This document shows positions 1 to 12,136 of a DNA stretch of 64,000 nt, one piece after another. The stretch covers positions 54,805,359 through 54,869,358 of the forward strand of contig JALIGW010000001.1 in assembly GCA_023053685.1 (NCBI GenBank). The letters run 5' to 3'. Position 1 is the stretch's first letter. Each line of letters starts with the position of its first letter. Position numbers and translations under genes: made by a program. The DNA is from Diadophis punctatus similis (lineage: Eukaryota; Chordata; Lepidosauria; Squamata; Dipsadidae). The notes below the pieces were generated by a model. The model worked only from the letters and a program-made list of their open reading frames with translations, did no database searches and was not told where the DNA came from.

Positions 1-1128
1 GAATATCTGAATCTATACTAGTAGGACAACAACATTGTTACAATAAAATCCATATTTTACTATGAATTTTCATACTTGCAGTACAATCCTATGCCTTGTA
101 TGCTGTTTTAAAAACAGTTCCTACTGTCAATATATTAAAAGAACTTAGTTGCTAGCTCTGGCAATGTGTAGATACAAGAGATTACATTGCATTTCGCGAA
201 GTATAGCCCTTTTTAGGCATTTAAACAAGACTCAGTGAATATATGGAAAGTACCTTCCCATGGACAGGTCTGTGATTCTTCTTACATAGTTTATGAAAAA
301 TTAGTGTAAGGAAGAAAAGAAAGAAATGGCATTGTTCAAACCTGGTTTAAACTTTGAAATTATTGTATATAAACTCAAGATAAATATGAAAATAGATGGG
401 TGAACAAGATTGTAGACCGCTGCCTTGACTAATATATACTTGAATGCCTGCATAGAATTTACAGAAATACATTAGTATGTGGATAGGGCTGTATCTCTAC
501 CACCAAGAATCTTGAGAATGGTGTTAACTGTATTCCATGATTTTTTTATGCATAGTTCTTCAAATAAATAAATATCATTCAGGAAGCAGAAATAGCTTCT
601 TTGGACAATCATAGTAGCCAAATAACATGCTTATTTAATATCTGTAAAAGGCAAAAGAAAAGAAAAACTCACATCCATTCTAAATAAATGCAGCAAACAG
701 AAGCAATGCATGTTGAAGTGACAAAATGGGGGTTTCTGATGTGAGTCATGTCTGATTGAAGACATCTATGTGAACAAGTAGAGATGATAACCGCTGTGAA
801 GATAAAAGGCTGGTGAGTACACCAGTCCTTCAAATCTCCCTGGAGAAGGAGAGACTGCTCATAAGTACTCTGTGGAGACTGTAAAACAGACGTCTCCTGC
901 AGATTTGAGAACCATGAAACAAGGAAGACAATATCTTTTGTCTCAGCAGCAGGGAAGCCTTTTATAAGGACACTAAGCCAGCCTCATTTTCTGATCACAT
1001 TCAGAAATGTTTAATTTAATCTTTTAGTGGGCATTATGGACCTTCAAAATAGTAATCTTAATTAGACATCTGGTGAGCTTTACCATCTTTGGATTTAAGA
1101 AATTTGAAACAGAGACAACAATTTAAAA
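1..1128. other. Upstream intergenic DNA, nothing identified
   Basis: AT-rich; no exon, RNA gene or recognised repeat seen. Confidence 0.5.
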
Positions 1129-1130
1129 TA

Positions 1131-2127
1131 CCGTATTTTTCAGAGTATAAGACGCACCTTTTTACCCCAAAAAAGAGGGTGAAAACTTGGGTGCGTCTTA
1201 TACACCGAATGTAGCCCCACCCACCCACCCACCCCCACCCTTTGGCCTCTGTCTTCCAGCAATTTACCTGCTTGCAGAAAAGAGGGAAGAGCCTGTAAAG
1301 CCAAGTAAGTCAATAGCAGCTTCCCGACATACAGCTGATTTGCCACGTGGGAAAGTGAAAGTGAAACTAGCTGCAAAGAGGCAAATAGCTGGGAGAGACA
1401 CGCAGATTTTTATTTTCTGCTGGATGCAAGGGGGTAAGTGAATAACTATAAATGTCTGTAGAATGTTCAAATTATTAGACTTATTTTTTAAAGACTGCTT
1501 TATTATTGTTCTAGAGCCAGGGGTCTCCAACCTTGGCAATTTTAAGACTTGTGGACTTCAACTCCCAGAATTCCACAGCCAGCTTTGTTACCTTTGCTGG
1601 CTGTGGAATTCTGGGAGTTGAAGTCCATAAGTCTTAAAGTTGCCAAGGTTGGAGACCTCTAGACAACTTAACAAAATAAAGAAGCTTTTTAAAATAAATG
1701 CTTGCTCTGAAGAGGTCCAGTGCTATTGTATATTCTTTTAAATAATAGAGAATAATGTATACTTCCAGAAATTTTAATTAATTTTAACAGCTCTGTACAA
1801 GTATAGTCTGAAATGTAATAGTGTCCTGTTTAGTATTAGAGTTTAGTTACCTTGGAGTAAATCTATTTAAATAATTGGGAGGAGTTAGTGTGACTACATT
1901 TAAGAAAACTTTCTGGCATAATGTACATTTCTCCAATTCTTTGCTATTTCTATGGGTCAGGCACACATGTACAGAAATACACAGCAAACAGTGTATATCA
2001 TCTGTGCTGTTTGCTGTTTGTTGTTTGACAAATTGCTTGGAGGCAGAGGCCTTTTTTCCTTGTTTTCCTCCCCCAAAACTAAGGTGCGTCTTATACTCCG
2101 ATGTGTCTTATACTCCGAAAAATACGG
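1131..2127 (+). mobile_element. TA-flanked transposon family, ~1-kb copy
   Basis: The left end is ccgtatttttcagagtataa and the right end its inverted counterpart (tactccgaaaaatacgg), flanked by TA on both sides. Inside the ends are subterminal ...gtgcgtcttat... repeats. The interior is AT-rich and aligns along its length with the reverse complement of 56623-57746. A 141-bp hAT-type foldback element is inserted at 1517-1657. No transposase is encoded, so it is non-autonomous. The TA flank suggests a Tc1/mariner-type mechanism, but the superfamily is not proven. Confidence 0.85.
1517..1657. mobile_element. Palindromic hAT-type MITE (TCTAGA target)
   Basis: A near-perfect hairpin: ccaggggtctccaaccttgg at one end, gccaaggttggagac at the other, with ggacttcaactcccagaatt mirrored around the centre. 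The flanks are TTCTAGAG and CTCTAGAC. The paralogous transposon copy at 56623-57746 has an uninterrupted ttctagac at this point, confirming the insertion. Confidence 0.85.
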
Positions 2128-2379
2128 TAATATACAATTGGCAAAAAGCTAAAAACATTTAACAAAGTTTTAAATGGTTTGGGAGACTAGAAATATTTGT
2201 AATATTAGTTATTTTTGTTGAAAGATTTGAAAAACTAATATATAATTAAATAATATATACTGAACGACTGAACGACTGAACTAGAACAGAGGCTTGATGA
2301 AAATTGCAAATGGACACTAGAGGGAACTAAAGAACCAAGCAAAAATGACTAATCCAGTTATAACTTATCTTAGTTGTTT

Positions 2380-3050
2380 TAAACATGACCTGAAATATTA
2401 ATATCTTAGAAAGAATACAGATTTAAATGTTTTTCAACTGACACATACTTTATAGAGTTTGAAGACATGAAAAATAACAAAATTGAGATTATCAAAATGG
2501 GAATACAAAAGACAAATCAGGAAAGAATCTGGATGTGTAACAGTTACAACAAGAAAGTCAGGAAGATGCCTCTTTATGGAAATTCAAAGTCAGCTGATGA
2601 AAGTTTTGAACACTCTTTTTAAATGCCAGAGTAATGAAAGATCAGATCCCGAAATGAAACAGGAAAGACTTAAAGATGGATACTGACCAGAGCAAAAAGG
2701 AGGAATATAAATGTGGACTATTTGACCAGAGATAAACTGTTTGATATTTCTGATAACTTTTAATGGATTTTTTGCTGAACTAGATTCGAAAAAAGGGATA
2801 ATATCTGAATTGTGTATAGATAAAAATTAGGTTATAGGGAGAAGATGTTTAGTTTACTTGTAACTTTAAAAAATGTGGATAGTTACAATATAAGCTTATG
2901 CTTAGTGTGCTTAGGTTTGGAAGCCACTTCTTTATTATTGTTTTTGTTGTCATTTTCTTTCCCACATTTTTCTTTTTCTATTTTCTTTAGTTTAGTTTTT
3001 ATTATTTTTTACTAAATTGATTAAAATCTTCAATAAAATTATTATATAAA
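2380..3050 (+). mobile_element. Possible degraded LINE
   Basis: A moderately A-rich stretch with broken coding-like phrases (IEIIKMGIQKTNQERIWM), then a T-rich part and an end at cttcaataaaattattatat. It could be an old L1 3' portion; no domain is certain. Confidence 0.3.
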
Positions 3051-4554
3051 GGAAAGTGACAGATAGGATAGAGAATTTAATTGTATCCTGGATCAGATAG
3101 GATTTTTAATTAAAAATAACTGGAATTATCCATTGATAAAAAATATTCACTTGTTTTAAGTGAAATGACAGAATGAGAGAAACAGAGAGAGAACTTGGTT
3201 TCAGAGATCATAGGAAACAAAGATATAGGCTTATACCAAGCTATAATAGTTTACTAATAAGAATGGTTAATTCATACAATGTGCTTAGTCCTTCCTACTC
3301 TGAAGAATAAGTGTTTTGTGTTATGCGTGACCCATGCCAAAGCACAAAGCACTAAATGTGATTTATTTTTATATGTCAATTGGGTATTCTAGATCTAAAT
3401 CTTTTATGATATCCAATTGTTCCACATTTAAATGGTTTTAAAGGGCAACGGGGGCATCAAATCTGTTTATTTTGTCTACATTTTGTTTAAGACAAATAGA
3501 ACAAAAAGCAATGATTTAATAGTAGTGCATTATCGCTTCTGGATTTTTTTGCTCAAATCAGGGGGGGGAAACTCCTTTGATTTTAAGTTTTGATGACTAG
3601 AACAGTCTTGTTGTTATAGAAATGACTTGAAATATTTAGAAATGTAAAGCAAAAGGTTTAGGTTGCAATTTCTTTGTATTCTACTGCACTGATAAAAGTC
3701 AAAAGTCTAAAAATTTCCAATTATTTTTATTCAAATATTAATGTATTAAAAACTGTATGTAGGGGGAAAGTTGCACATGTTTTTAAAGGGAGACCCAATA
3801 TTATAAAGTGCCAGTCTTGTACTTTTGAATACAAATACTAACATTTAAAGAAATAAGAATAGAGTACTGATTTCCGTTAAGAAGATTCTCTCTTCCATTA
3901 TTTCTTTTGTTGCTATAAGAATACAAAATAATCAAAGTTTCATAAAAACACAATATATTGTAATAAATTTTGTATAATATTATTCGTCTTTCTGTTATAC
4001 AAGACTGGATAAAATCCACAAGAGCTATATTGAAAATATACTTCCACTTGAAGCTAACAAAAAAATTACAATTAAAATTAAAATGTACATAATCTTTAAT
4101 TATTATTAAATGTTTATACCACCAAGAACCCTAATCTCTTTACGGTTTAAAATACATAAAGCAGATTGACAAAAATATCTACGTTTTTAGTTATAAAAAT
4201 TGTACATTTTTATTTTAAACGTTTTTAAAATAAATTAAAAAACATTTTAAAAGTATGCCCTCCTGTGGGAGAGCAAGAAGAATGCTATTTTAACAGTTTT
4301 TTGTACTTAAAATTATAGAGAGACATTTGACATTTAAGCTAATTTGTCTGCTACCAGAGGTGTGCACTTGTGAGTGCTGTTTATTCTTTATTTCTTTTCG
4401 TTTCAGTTATAATTTTATTTGTAGTTTTAACTTACAGTTATTAATAATAATGTCCAGTATAGAGGTGTAGAGGTGGATGCTTTGTATATAGGAAGCATAT
4501 TTTTAGAAGCATTGTATACATATTTTCCATATTTATTAATCAATTAATCATCTA
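3051..4554. other. Intergenic DNA, nothing identified
   Basis: AT-rich, with no supported coding or repeat feature. Confidence 0.5.
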
Positions 4555-4937
4555 GAGCACTGCACATTAGAACAACTAGACACAAGAACAGTTTTCCCCC
4601 AACACCATCACTCTGCTAAACAAATAATTTCCTCAACATTGTCAAACTATTTACTAAGTCTGCACTACTATTAATCTTCTCATCGTTCCCATCACCCATC
4701 TCCTCCCACTAATGACTGTATGACCGTAACTTTGTTGCTTGTATCCTTACAATTTATATTGACTGGTTCCTAATATGATTTGATTGCTTATTTGTACCCG
4801 GACTATCATTAATTGTTGTACCTTATGATTCTTGACGAAAGTATTTTTTTTTTATGTACAGTGAGAGCATATGCACCAAGACAAACTCCTTGTGTGTCCA
4901 ATCACACTTGACCAATAAAAATTCTATTTATTCAGTC
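4555..4937 (+). mobile_element. CR1-type LINE 3' end
   Basis: The 3' non-coding end includes gagagcatatgcaccaagac, ccttgtgtgtccaatcacac and a terminal aataaaaattctattta. The ATTCT-type tail is the sequence from which snake CR1 elements seed pentanucleotide repeats. It has no coding part. Confidence 0.7.
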
Positions 4938-6739
4938 AAACCCAATATACTACATAAAATTTGAAACAAAGATCACATGATATAAATGCAGCCAGTGTTT
5001 TAGAAATTTTTAATTAAGGCAGAAAGGTCTTGAATTAATTATACAGTAGTCTATCTCAGTTGGGTTAGTGATGTAGCATGCCACTTTTTTCTCTCTCAAA
5101 CTAAAAGAAGACTTTAAATTTAGTCTTTAAATTTAGACTTTAATTCAGTCATTATAGTTTACAAATCGTAACTGATATTTTAGCATTATGCTTTAGTACC
5201 GGTATTACCCAAACATTCGGGCTGATTAAACAAGCTATGGTTAAAACAGTGGGTTGTCAATGTATGAACTAAGCTTTTGCCATTCATTTATTGGATACAT
5301 ACTATTTCATATACTAATTGCACACAAAGAACTGTAAGACATTTTACTGCCAAGGCACCAGAATCAATGTGGAAAAATTTAAACAATGTAGGCAGACATG
5401 TGGGGGCTCAATTGTCTGACTATATGAATGCAAAAATCTGAGGTTTAATATTTTCTACTTCATTTCCAAACTGACACCAATACTCCTTTGAGATATGAGT
5501 TTATTTCCAGTTAGGTTTGTAAAAGAAAATAATATTAGAAAAGGGGCTTACAAATTGTTTACTTATGTAATAGGAAAAAATTTACAAACAAAACTTAATT
5601 CAAGATTAAATATAGCTAAACTAATGTATTTGGTGATGATGTATGTTAATTTGACAATATAGGACATATAGTAGAAATTGAAATCTTTATTAAAATGGAA
5701 TTGATATTAAATTCATCTTCATTTAAAAAGTGTGTCTTAAATTCCTGGGTTTCATTGGCAGGGTGGTTTACAATTAAACCTTTTTTTTAACAATAAGCAT
5801 ATTATACTGAGTTAATTCTTTTTTTTAGAATGATCTCCAAAGATTATAATTGTGTGCAGTGCCTAGAAACAACTCTTCATTCATGGTAAAGAGTAAATTC
5901 AGACCTGGTGTATTTTTACTTAGTTGATGAGTAAGGCTGGTGCAATTAAAGAAGTTTTAATGCTTGGCTAAACAATAGTTGGGACCAGTGGCAGAAACCT
6001 TGAGATAAAAATAACATGAAGATTGCACCGCTTCGTCTGAATGAACAAAATAGTGTAAGGGCGATCATTATGCAATTCTTCGTGATGTGTAATTCAAATA
6101 ACAGCATACATATGCAGGTCTTTATAACATTTCTGCAGGCAATGGTATTTATTGTCTCTTCATACTTCTCAAACTGACAAGTGTTATTATTCTGATTCAG
6201 GTAATGAATAGCTGTAATTATATTTAGCATATTCATTTCTCCAGAAATGATATTCCATTGATCTTCCAATCAACGTTTCCTTGAGAATTCAGAATGGAAG
6301 GACTCTTTAAGAGGCTTTTAGAAAATTATTCAATATACATGCAGAGGAAAGGAACATGATGAAAAGAGATGATATGTCCATGACACTTAAATCATGAAAG
6401 TAAGAACTCTTTTCAACAGAAATGAAACAAAATCATACAAACCATTAAACTTTACTTATGAAGATAATTTAATAGTTTTACTCAAAGTGTTTAAAACAAA
6501 ACAAAATGTAAGGCATGGAGAGAATCATTTTCCATTTGCATGGAAGTAATGATTGTGCTACATATAGGCATAATGTTTATAGGTATCTCTGCATTCTAAG
6601 AAAAGATGTGATTGCTTTGAATTTATGTTTGAATTGTCAGATGCTCTGAAGCACCTTTCTGGAATTCAATCCAAAACATTGTATAGCATTAATAATTGGT
6701 AGAAAGCTCACTGTAAGCATTTTAGACTTCAGAGAATAG
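4938..6739. other. Intergenic DNA, nothing identified
   Basis: AT-rich; the open frame at 5946-6269 (minus) has no recognisable domain and looks like chance. Confidence 0.5.
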
Positions 6740-7690
6740 AGAACATCTGGATTTTCTGACACCCGTTTTAGTACTTGAAAAGCGTTCTCATCTCCCTCCC
6801 ACTAGAGAAAATATTATAAGATAGTAAATAATATATTTTAATATGTTATTAAAGTTTATAGTACTATCTTTTCTCTAGATAAGTATTCCTGAGACTTCTA
6901 ACTCTTCTCAGAGGGCTTAATTTCTAACGCCTTGATTATCTATCGTTGAACCTGTTCCTGTTTGTCCAAAGCCTTCTTTAGGTTCAGTATCTAAAACTCG
7001 GCATACAACTTAAAGTGAGATCTGAATAGTGAAATGGTTTTTGTGATTTGGAAATAGTACTTCTACTGGTACAGACTAAAATAGCCGAGATGGTGCAGTG
7101 GTTAAATGCAGCACTGCAGGCTACTGCTAGTTCAGCAGTTCAGCTGTTCAAATCTCACCGGCTCAAGGTTGACTCAGCCTTCCATCCTTCTGAGGTCGGT
7201 AAAATGAGGACCCAGATTGTTGGGGGCAATATGCTGAACTCTGTAAACCGCTTAGAGAGGGCTGTAAAGCACTATGAAGCGGTATATAAGTCTAAGTGCT
7301 ATTGCTAAGTGCTAATAGCATTTATTATTTTTTAGCAGTTGGGTTTCACTGTTGTATTTCAAGATTATTTTCACAAGTAGTACAACCAGGTCAAATAGCC
7401 CTCATTCTAAACCAGTGCACTTGGTTTCTTTTTTCCTAACGAAGAACTTTGTATTTGTCTCTGTTAAATTTCATCGTCCAACTTTGGTCCACTTGTCTAA
7501 CTTACAAATTCATTTTGAATTATGTATCTGTCTTCAATGGTATTAGCCAGCCCGCCTAGTTTTATGTCATCTGCAACTTTAGTAAGTCTCTTCATCCAGT
7601 CATTAATAAAAATGTTGAATAGGACAATGGCAGACCAAACCATGTGGCATTCCATTTGATTCCACTCTGGTTTAACATTGTTGGTTTAAA
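6740..7690 (-). mobile_element. CR1 LINE fragment split by a SINE
   Basis: CR1 3' sequence on the minus strand lies on both sides of the SINE at 7082-7307. The left side has gagacttctaactcttctca and gttgaacctgttcctgtttg; the right side has aaatttcatcgtccaacttt, gtcttcaatggtattagcca and the catccagtcattaataaaaa phrase common in CR1. It is degraded, with no open frame. A small inverted pair (ctagagaaaa/ttttctctag, 6804-6880) also interrupts it. Confidence 0.72.
7082..7307 (+). mobile_element. tRNA-derived SINE
   Basis: The head agccgagatggtgcagtggt carries a pol III box A-like motif; the body holds ctcaaggttgactcagcctt and gaggacccagattgttgggg; the end is gtataagtctaagtgctatt(gct). It splits the CR1 fragment at 6740-7690. 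Six complete or partial copies of this family lie in the window. Confidence 0.88.
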
Positions 7691-8052
7691 CATTAAGCAA
7701 GAAGGCATAATAGGCTACTGGAATGGAAAGTAATGGGTCTGAATGTACTGTAAAGACATTTTATATTTTAATTTAGTTTTTGCCTCAATCAACAAATTAT
7801 TTATTTTATGGATATGATATCAGGGAGGCACTGGCTTTGTTTCCTTTTTGTCTGCTATGGGTAATTTATCCAATTTTTCTCTCCAAGCTATTTGCATCAA
7901 ATTAGAACAATGTTTGATTAAATGTCAAAGAACATGCCATATTGTTGGAATTAACCTTTCCATCTAACAGCAAAGAGTGTTAATTCCTTATGTGTACCAA
8001 GCAGTAACAGTTTCTCATTAAATGCACTGTATCTATAAGCCATTATGCAGTG

Positions 8053-8285
8053 AGCCAATTTAGTGTAGTAGTTAAAAGCACCAGGCTGGAAATTACAAGA
8101 TTGTAAATTTAGTTCTGCCTTAGACATGAAGCCCGCTAGGGTTGACTTTGGGCCAGTTGTTTTCTTTCATCCCCGGGAAGAAGAAATTGGCAAGCCACTT
8201 TTCGCTAACTTTGCCAAGAAAACTGTAGGGGACCAGTTCAAGCAGTTGCCAGGAGTCCACAGTAACTGAAGAGTACACATATGTA
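8053..8285 (+). mobile_element. Sauria-like SINE with Bov-B-type tail
   Basis: It has a tRNA-like head (tagtgtagtagttaaaagca, ccaggctgg), a central gttgactttgggccagttgt, and a tail agttgccaggagtccacagt similar to Bov-B, as in Sauria SINEs. It differs from the 7082 family. Confidence 0.7.
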
Positions 8286-8582
8286 CAAGACACATATTAA
8301 TGTAGAAAAACTCAGCACTGCTACACATTTTTTATTTATTTTTAAGACCCCTACTTTTTTTTGGTGATATTTTTCTTTGCCTATGCAGGACATATTTAAA
8401 TTAAAAGAGGAGCACTGGCTTAGATAAAAGGAAACAAGATTGCATTCCTAAGAGTTAGAAGTAATGAGTGGATTGTTTGGTTTCTCCTTTAATTCAAATC
8501 AGCCCAGTATTTCTCTGCAAAAGTAAAGGATAAGAAAAGACAGAAAGACATTTAAGCTAGTGACTTGGAGGTCCCATTAAGG

Positions 8583-8717
8583 CAGGGGTCCCCAAACTTA
8601 GCAACTTTAAGACTTGTGGACTTCAATTCCCAGAATTCTCTAGCCAGCTATGCTGGCTGGAGAATTCTGAGAGTTGAAGTCCACAAGTCTTAAAGTTGCC
8701 AAGTTTGAAGACCTCTG
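8583..8717. mobile_element. Palindromic hAT-type MITE
   Basis: Same hairpin family as 1517-1657, from caggggtccccaaac to gtttgaagacctctg. It is flanked by a perfect 8-bp duplication, cattaagg, at 8575-8582 and 8718-8725. Confidence 0.92.
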
Positions 8718-8725
8718 CATTAAGG

Positions 8726-10502
8726 GCTGGACTCAGTGTTTGGAGAAAAGCCAGATCAGAAAACCAACTCCACCAATTTGATTGGAACTCTATTGAGATT
8801 ATCACACAGCCCATCAGAATTTCTTCCTCTTTTTTTTGTTAACCAGGTTTAAAATATATGTCTGTACATGTTTTTGTAATTGATGCTGCATTGTTTCTCC
8901 AAGGTGATTTCTTTGCAGCTGGGTTCCCACAATATGCCTGGCAGATTTAGGGACAGTGGATATGAAAGCCCAGCATTCAATAGGATTCCCACCTGTCCTA
9001 AAAGAGGTTCATTTGGAAGAAGGAAAGAAGTTGTAAAAAGAAATGAAACAAAACTGCAGACTCTGTCCTCATGAATCATTAATTGCCCAGGAAGTGATTT
9101 AATCAAAGACAGAAAAAACAAATAAAACAGCTGACAAAGTGTAGTTTGAGAATGCAACCACTCATCTAAGGACTATCTGGCTGTTTTTATATGCTTGAAA
9201 TTTCAGAAATGGGACAATATCTGGTTCCCGTTTGTTGTTGGCATGTAACTATCACCAAGCTTTTATCCAAAAGAAAGGCAAAGAAAGGAAACTTTTTGAC
9301 AGAAAAAAAAGAGTACTTTCTGCAGCTATTATGAAGATAAGATTGTAAGGACTTGTTTTTTGCATAAATGAAATCAAACTCTGCTTGATTCCCTTTTTCA
9401 CTCCTTTAAAAAAAATGTACTGAACTAATGTGAAGGATGAATATATGAGAACCAGTCAGCAATGCCTACATTTTCTTTGTTCTTTTGGCCCCAAAATTAA
9501 CAGAAAATAAAATTTTGGTTGTACCTTCAATTAGGGCAGGAGAAATATTTTGGTCCACAAAACAATCACTTTAATGTTTATTATGATATTTCCCAGCCTC
9601 TGATATTAAGTCAAACAATGAGGTTTTTTTTCGTATTTCAGCTTTTCACAACTTAATGCGGATCCATGGCCAGATGCCTCTGGCCCTGGCTCCAAGTTTG
9701 TTCTTTGCCTTAAACAATTTGTGTTCCTTTACCTTTTAATTGCTATAGCCTGCTGGTAAAATATGCAACTTTTTATCCTACTTACCATAAATATTATTAT
9801 CTGCTGGGGCTATATTTATTAATTAAATTTATGTGGTCTCTCATCTCATACAAGGTAACTCTGGGTGGCATACTGATAAAACCAAGGGTTAAAACAGTAT
9901 ACATAAATGGATAAAAACAAATATAAATGCATTTATTAGATAGCTGAAATCTTATTTGGCCATAGTTAACTCTATTTGCAAAGATGAAAGGTGGTTTAAA
10001 GGTGGTTTCAATAAACAAATATAAAATTTACAAATAAACTATTTTTATAGAGAGTCAGCAGATAACAACAGCTTTCATACTACATTGCTATCATAACCTA
10101 GTATATTATATTTTTAGTCGTACTATAGATTTACTTCCAAACAGAATGTTTATCCACATTTTCATCCATATTAATGTGGATGGTTATTATTTAGGAACTG
10201 ATGGAAATGTAACTTAACACTGTATGAATGAAGATTGTTTCTTTGAAGGCTGTATTGGAGTTCTTTTGAACTATATCAAAATGCAGTGTGATGCACGTTT
10301 ATGTCAATTTGCAGGAAACAAGATGTAAAGATGTTTGCAGATATAAAGAAACAAAAAGAACTCTATGTATTGTATACATAGTTCTAGGTTTTGTGGTAGT
10401 TATTGTGGTAGGATAATTATTAAAGTTCATCATATCTGGAATACTTAGCATGCTATTTGTTTAATAATGCTATTTTTAGCAAACAATTCTCTGGGTAATT
10501 AT
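8726..10502. other. Intergenic DNA, nothing identified
   Basis: AT-rich; only short chance frames. Confidence 0.5.
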
Positions 10503-10721
10503 TACCGTATTTTTTGGAGTATAAGACACACCCTTCCCCCCCCAAAAAGAGAATGGAAATGTCGGTGTGTCTTATACACCGAATGCAGCCATTTTTGGCC
10601 ACCCGAAGCCCCGCCCCTGCATCCCATTTTTTCAAAAAACGGGCCATTTTTTGCAAAAATGGCATTTTTGCCTTCCCCCACCCCCTAAGAGTGCTCTGCA
10701 GGCTTCCCAAACCCTCTACAT

Positions 10722-11425
10722 CAGCGGTTCCCAACCTGGGGGTCGGGACCCCTTTGGGGGTCGAACAACCATTTCCCAGGGGTCACCCGGCATCCTCAGC
10801 TCCCCCCCACTGCCACAAGCCTGGCCATATAGCGCCCCAGAACCTGCGCCCCACCCCACCGCCGCCATTTGGGTTCTTTTACCCTCTGCACAATGCGCAA
10901 AGCGTTCTGCATGTGCAGAGGGCAAAAGAACTCAAATGGCGGCATCCAGGCAGGCGGGGGAAGTGGGCAGGGGAAGCCCCGCGCTGCGTCCGCCACTGGC
11001 CCCATCAGCTCTGCGACAACCGACAGGCAAGAACGAACCAGGAGCATTTCACCCCTGCGAAAGGTGTGCACGACTTTGGCGGGGCCGGGACAGGCGGCTG
11101 CCTGGAGAGAGTCATACCCTTCGCTCTGAACGCTACAGGTAGACGGGAGAGACTCTGCGAAGGGGGTGGCTCTCTCCGGGCAGCCGCCTGTCCTGGCCCT
11201 GCCAAAGTCGTGCACGCCTTTCGCGACGGGGCTTGAAAAGCTCCCAGAGGCAACACGCGAAGCGAGCTGAGACCTCGCCCGGATCTGGAGACTTTGCCCG
11301 GATGCCGCCATTTGGGTTCTTTTACCCTCTGCGCATGTGCAGCACGCTTTTCCATGCAGGGGGTGGGTCATGGGGGCGCGCGGGGGGGGCAGGGGTCACG
11401 GCATTAGGAAGGTTGGGAACCGCTG
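10722..11425 (+). mobile_element. SPIN-like hAT transposon, non-autonomous
   Basis: The left end reads cagcggttcccaacctgg followed by a gtcgggacccctttgggggt motif; the right end is ggttgggaaccgctg. A perfect 8-bp duplication, ctctacat, flanks it at 10714-10721 and 11426-11433. From memory, the start closely resembles SPIN (Space Invader) hAT elements, which spread horizontally among tetrapods. The interior is unusual: it has a fold-back of gccgccatttgggttctttt phrases and a second inverted pair built on aagtcgtgcacgcctttcgc (about 11055-11240). No transposase is present. It could be another hAT family with similar ends. Confidence 0.78.
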
Positions 11426-11520
11426 CTCTACATGCCTCGTTTTTGAAAAAAAAACCAGCTGAAAAACAGGCCATTTTTCGCAAAAAAGGGGGTGTTTTTG
11501 CCTTCTAATTACCCCATCTA

Positions 11521-11721
11521 GCACGACTGGCAGAGGAATTCTGAGAGTCCACTAGTCTTAAAGCTGTCAAGTTTGAAGACCCCTGGGTTAGGGGTGCAAG
11601 GGTCTTCAAACTTGGCAAGTTTAAGACTTGTGGACTTCAACTCCCATTCCTGAGCTAGCATGACTGGAGGAGGAATTCTGGGAGTTGAAGTCCACAAGTC
11701 TTAAAGCTGTCAAGTTTGAAG
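11521..11721. mobile_element. Two fragments of the palindromic hAT MITE
   Basis: A half copy (11521-11585, ending agtttgaagacccctg) lies beside a nearly whole copy (about 11597-11721) with mirrored gtggacttcaactccc and gggagttgaagtccac. No clean target duplication is visible, so the pair may reflect insertion of one copy near another followed by deletion. Confidence 0.75.
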
Positions 11722-12006
11722 TTTGTAAAAAGTGTACATGGTTGTAAAAAGTGTACATAGTTGTAAAAAGTATTCTGCTACACTGATATTTTATTAAATA
11801 ATATATTACTACACCATTTGGTTCATAATACTTTTTTCCTTGTTTTCCTCCTCTAAAATCTGGGTGCGTCTTATACTCCGGTGCGTCTTATACTCCGAAA
11901 AATACGGTAATTTGTTGGTTTTTACCAATGAATCAATCAATGAATCAATCAATAATATTTATTCAATCAATGACCAGCAAATTGGAGATGAAAGTAAGAT
12001 ATAATT

Positions 12007-12128
12007 CAAGAATGTCAAATTGGCGTCCTGCAGGCCGAATGCGTCACGCACAGGTCACACCCACCCCAGCTTCGCGAAGGGAAAAAAGTCATGAAACGTC
12101 ATGTGACACTGTGAGTTTGACACCCATG
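12007..12128. mobile_element. hAT-like MITE with GTGTCAAACTC ends, diverged
   Basis: The right end is gagtttgacacccatg; the left end has decayed to caagaatgtcaaattggc. The flanks atataatt and atatagtt agree at 7 of 8 positions. Confidence 0.75.
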
Positions 12129-12136
12129 ATATAGTT

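Larger units (their letters stand above)
10505..11907 (+). mobile_element. TA-flanked transposon copy enlarged by nested insertions
   Basis: The ends are ccgtattttttggagtataa and tactccgaaaaatacgg, with TA on each side. The body outside the insertions is GC-rich near the left end (with aaaaaacgggccatttttt hairpins) and includes gtgcgtcttatactccg repeats at the right. A SPIN-like hAT element (10722-11425) and two pieces of the palindromic MITE (11521-11721) account for much of its length. Open frames across it carry no recognisable domain. Confidence 0.82.

Noticed and set aside
7082..7160. tRNA gene
   Set aside because: The head has box A-like sequence but no cloverleaf or anticodon arm, and multiple similar copies with a shared body show it is a SINE.
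10514..11371. Open frames of 190-240 codons on both strands
   Set aside because: They lie within transposons (10505-11907 and the nested hAT copy), overlap one another in several frames, and carry no domain.
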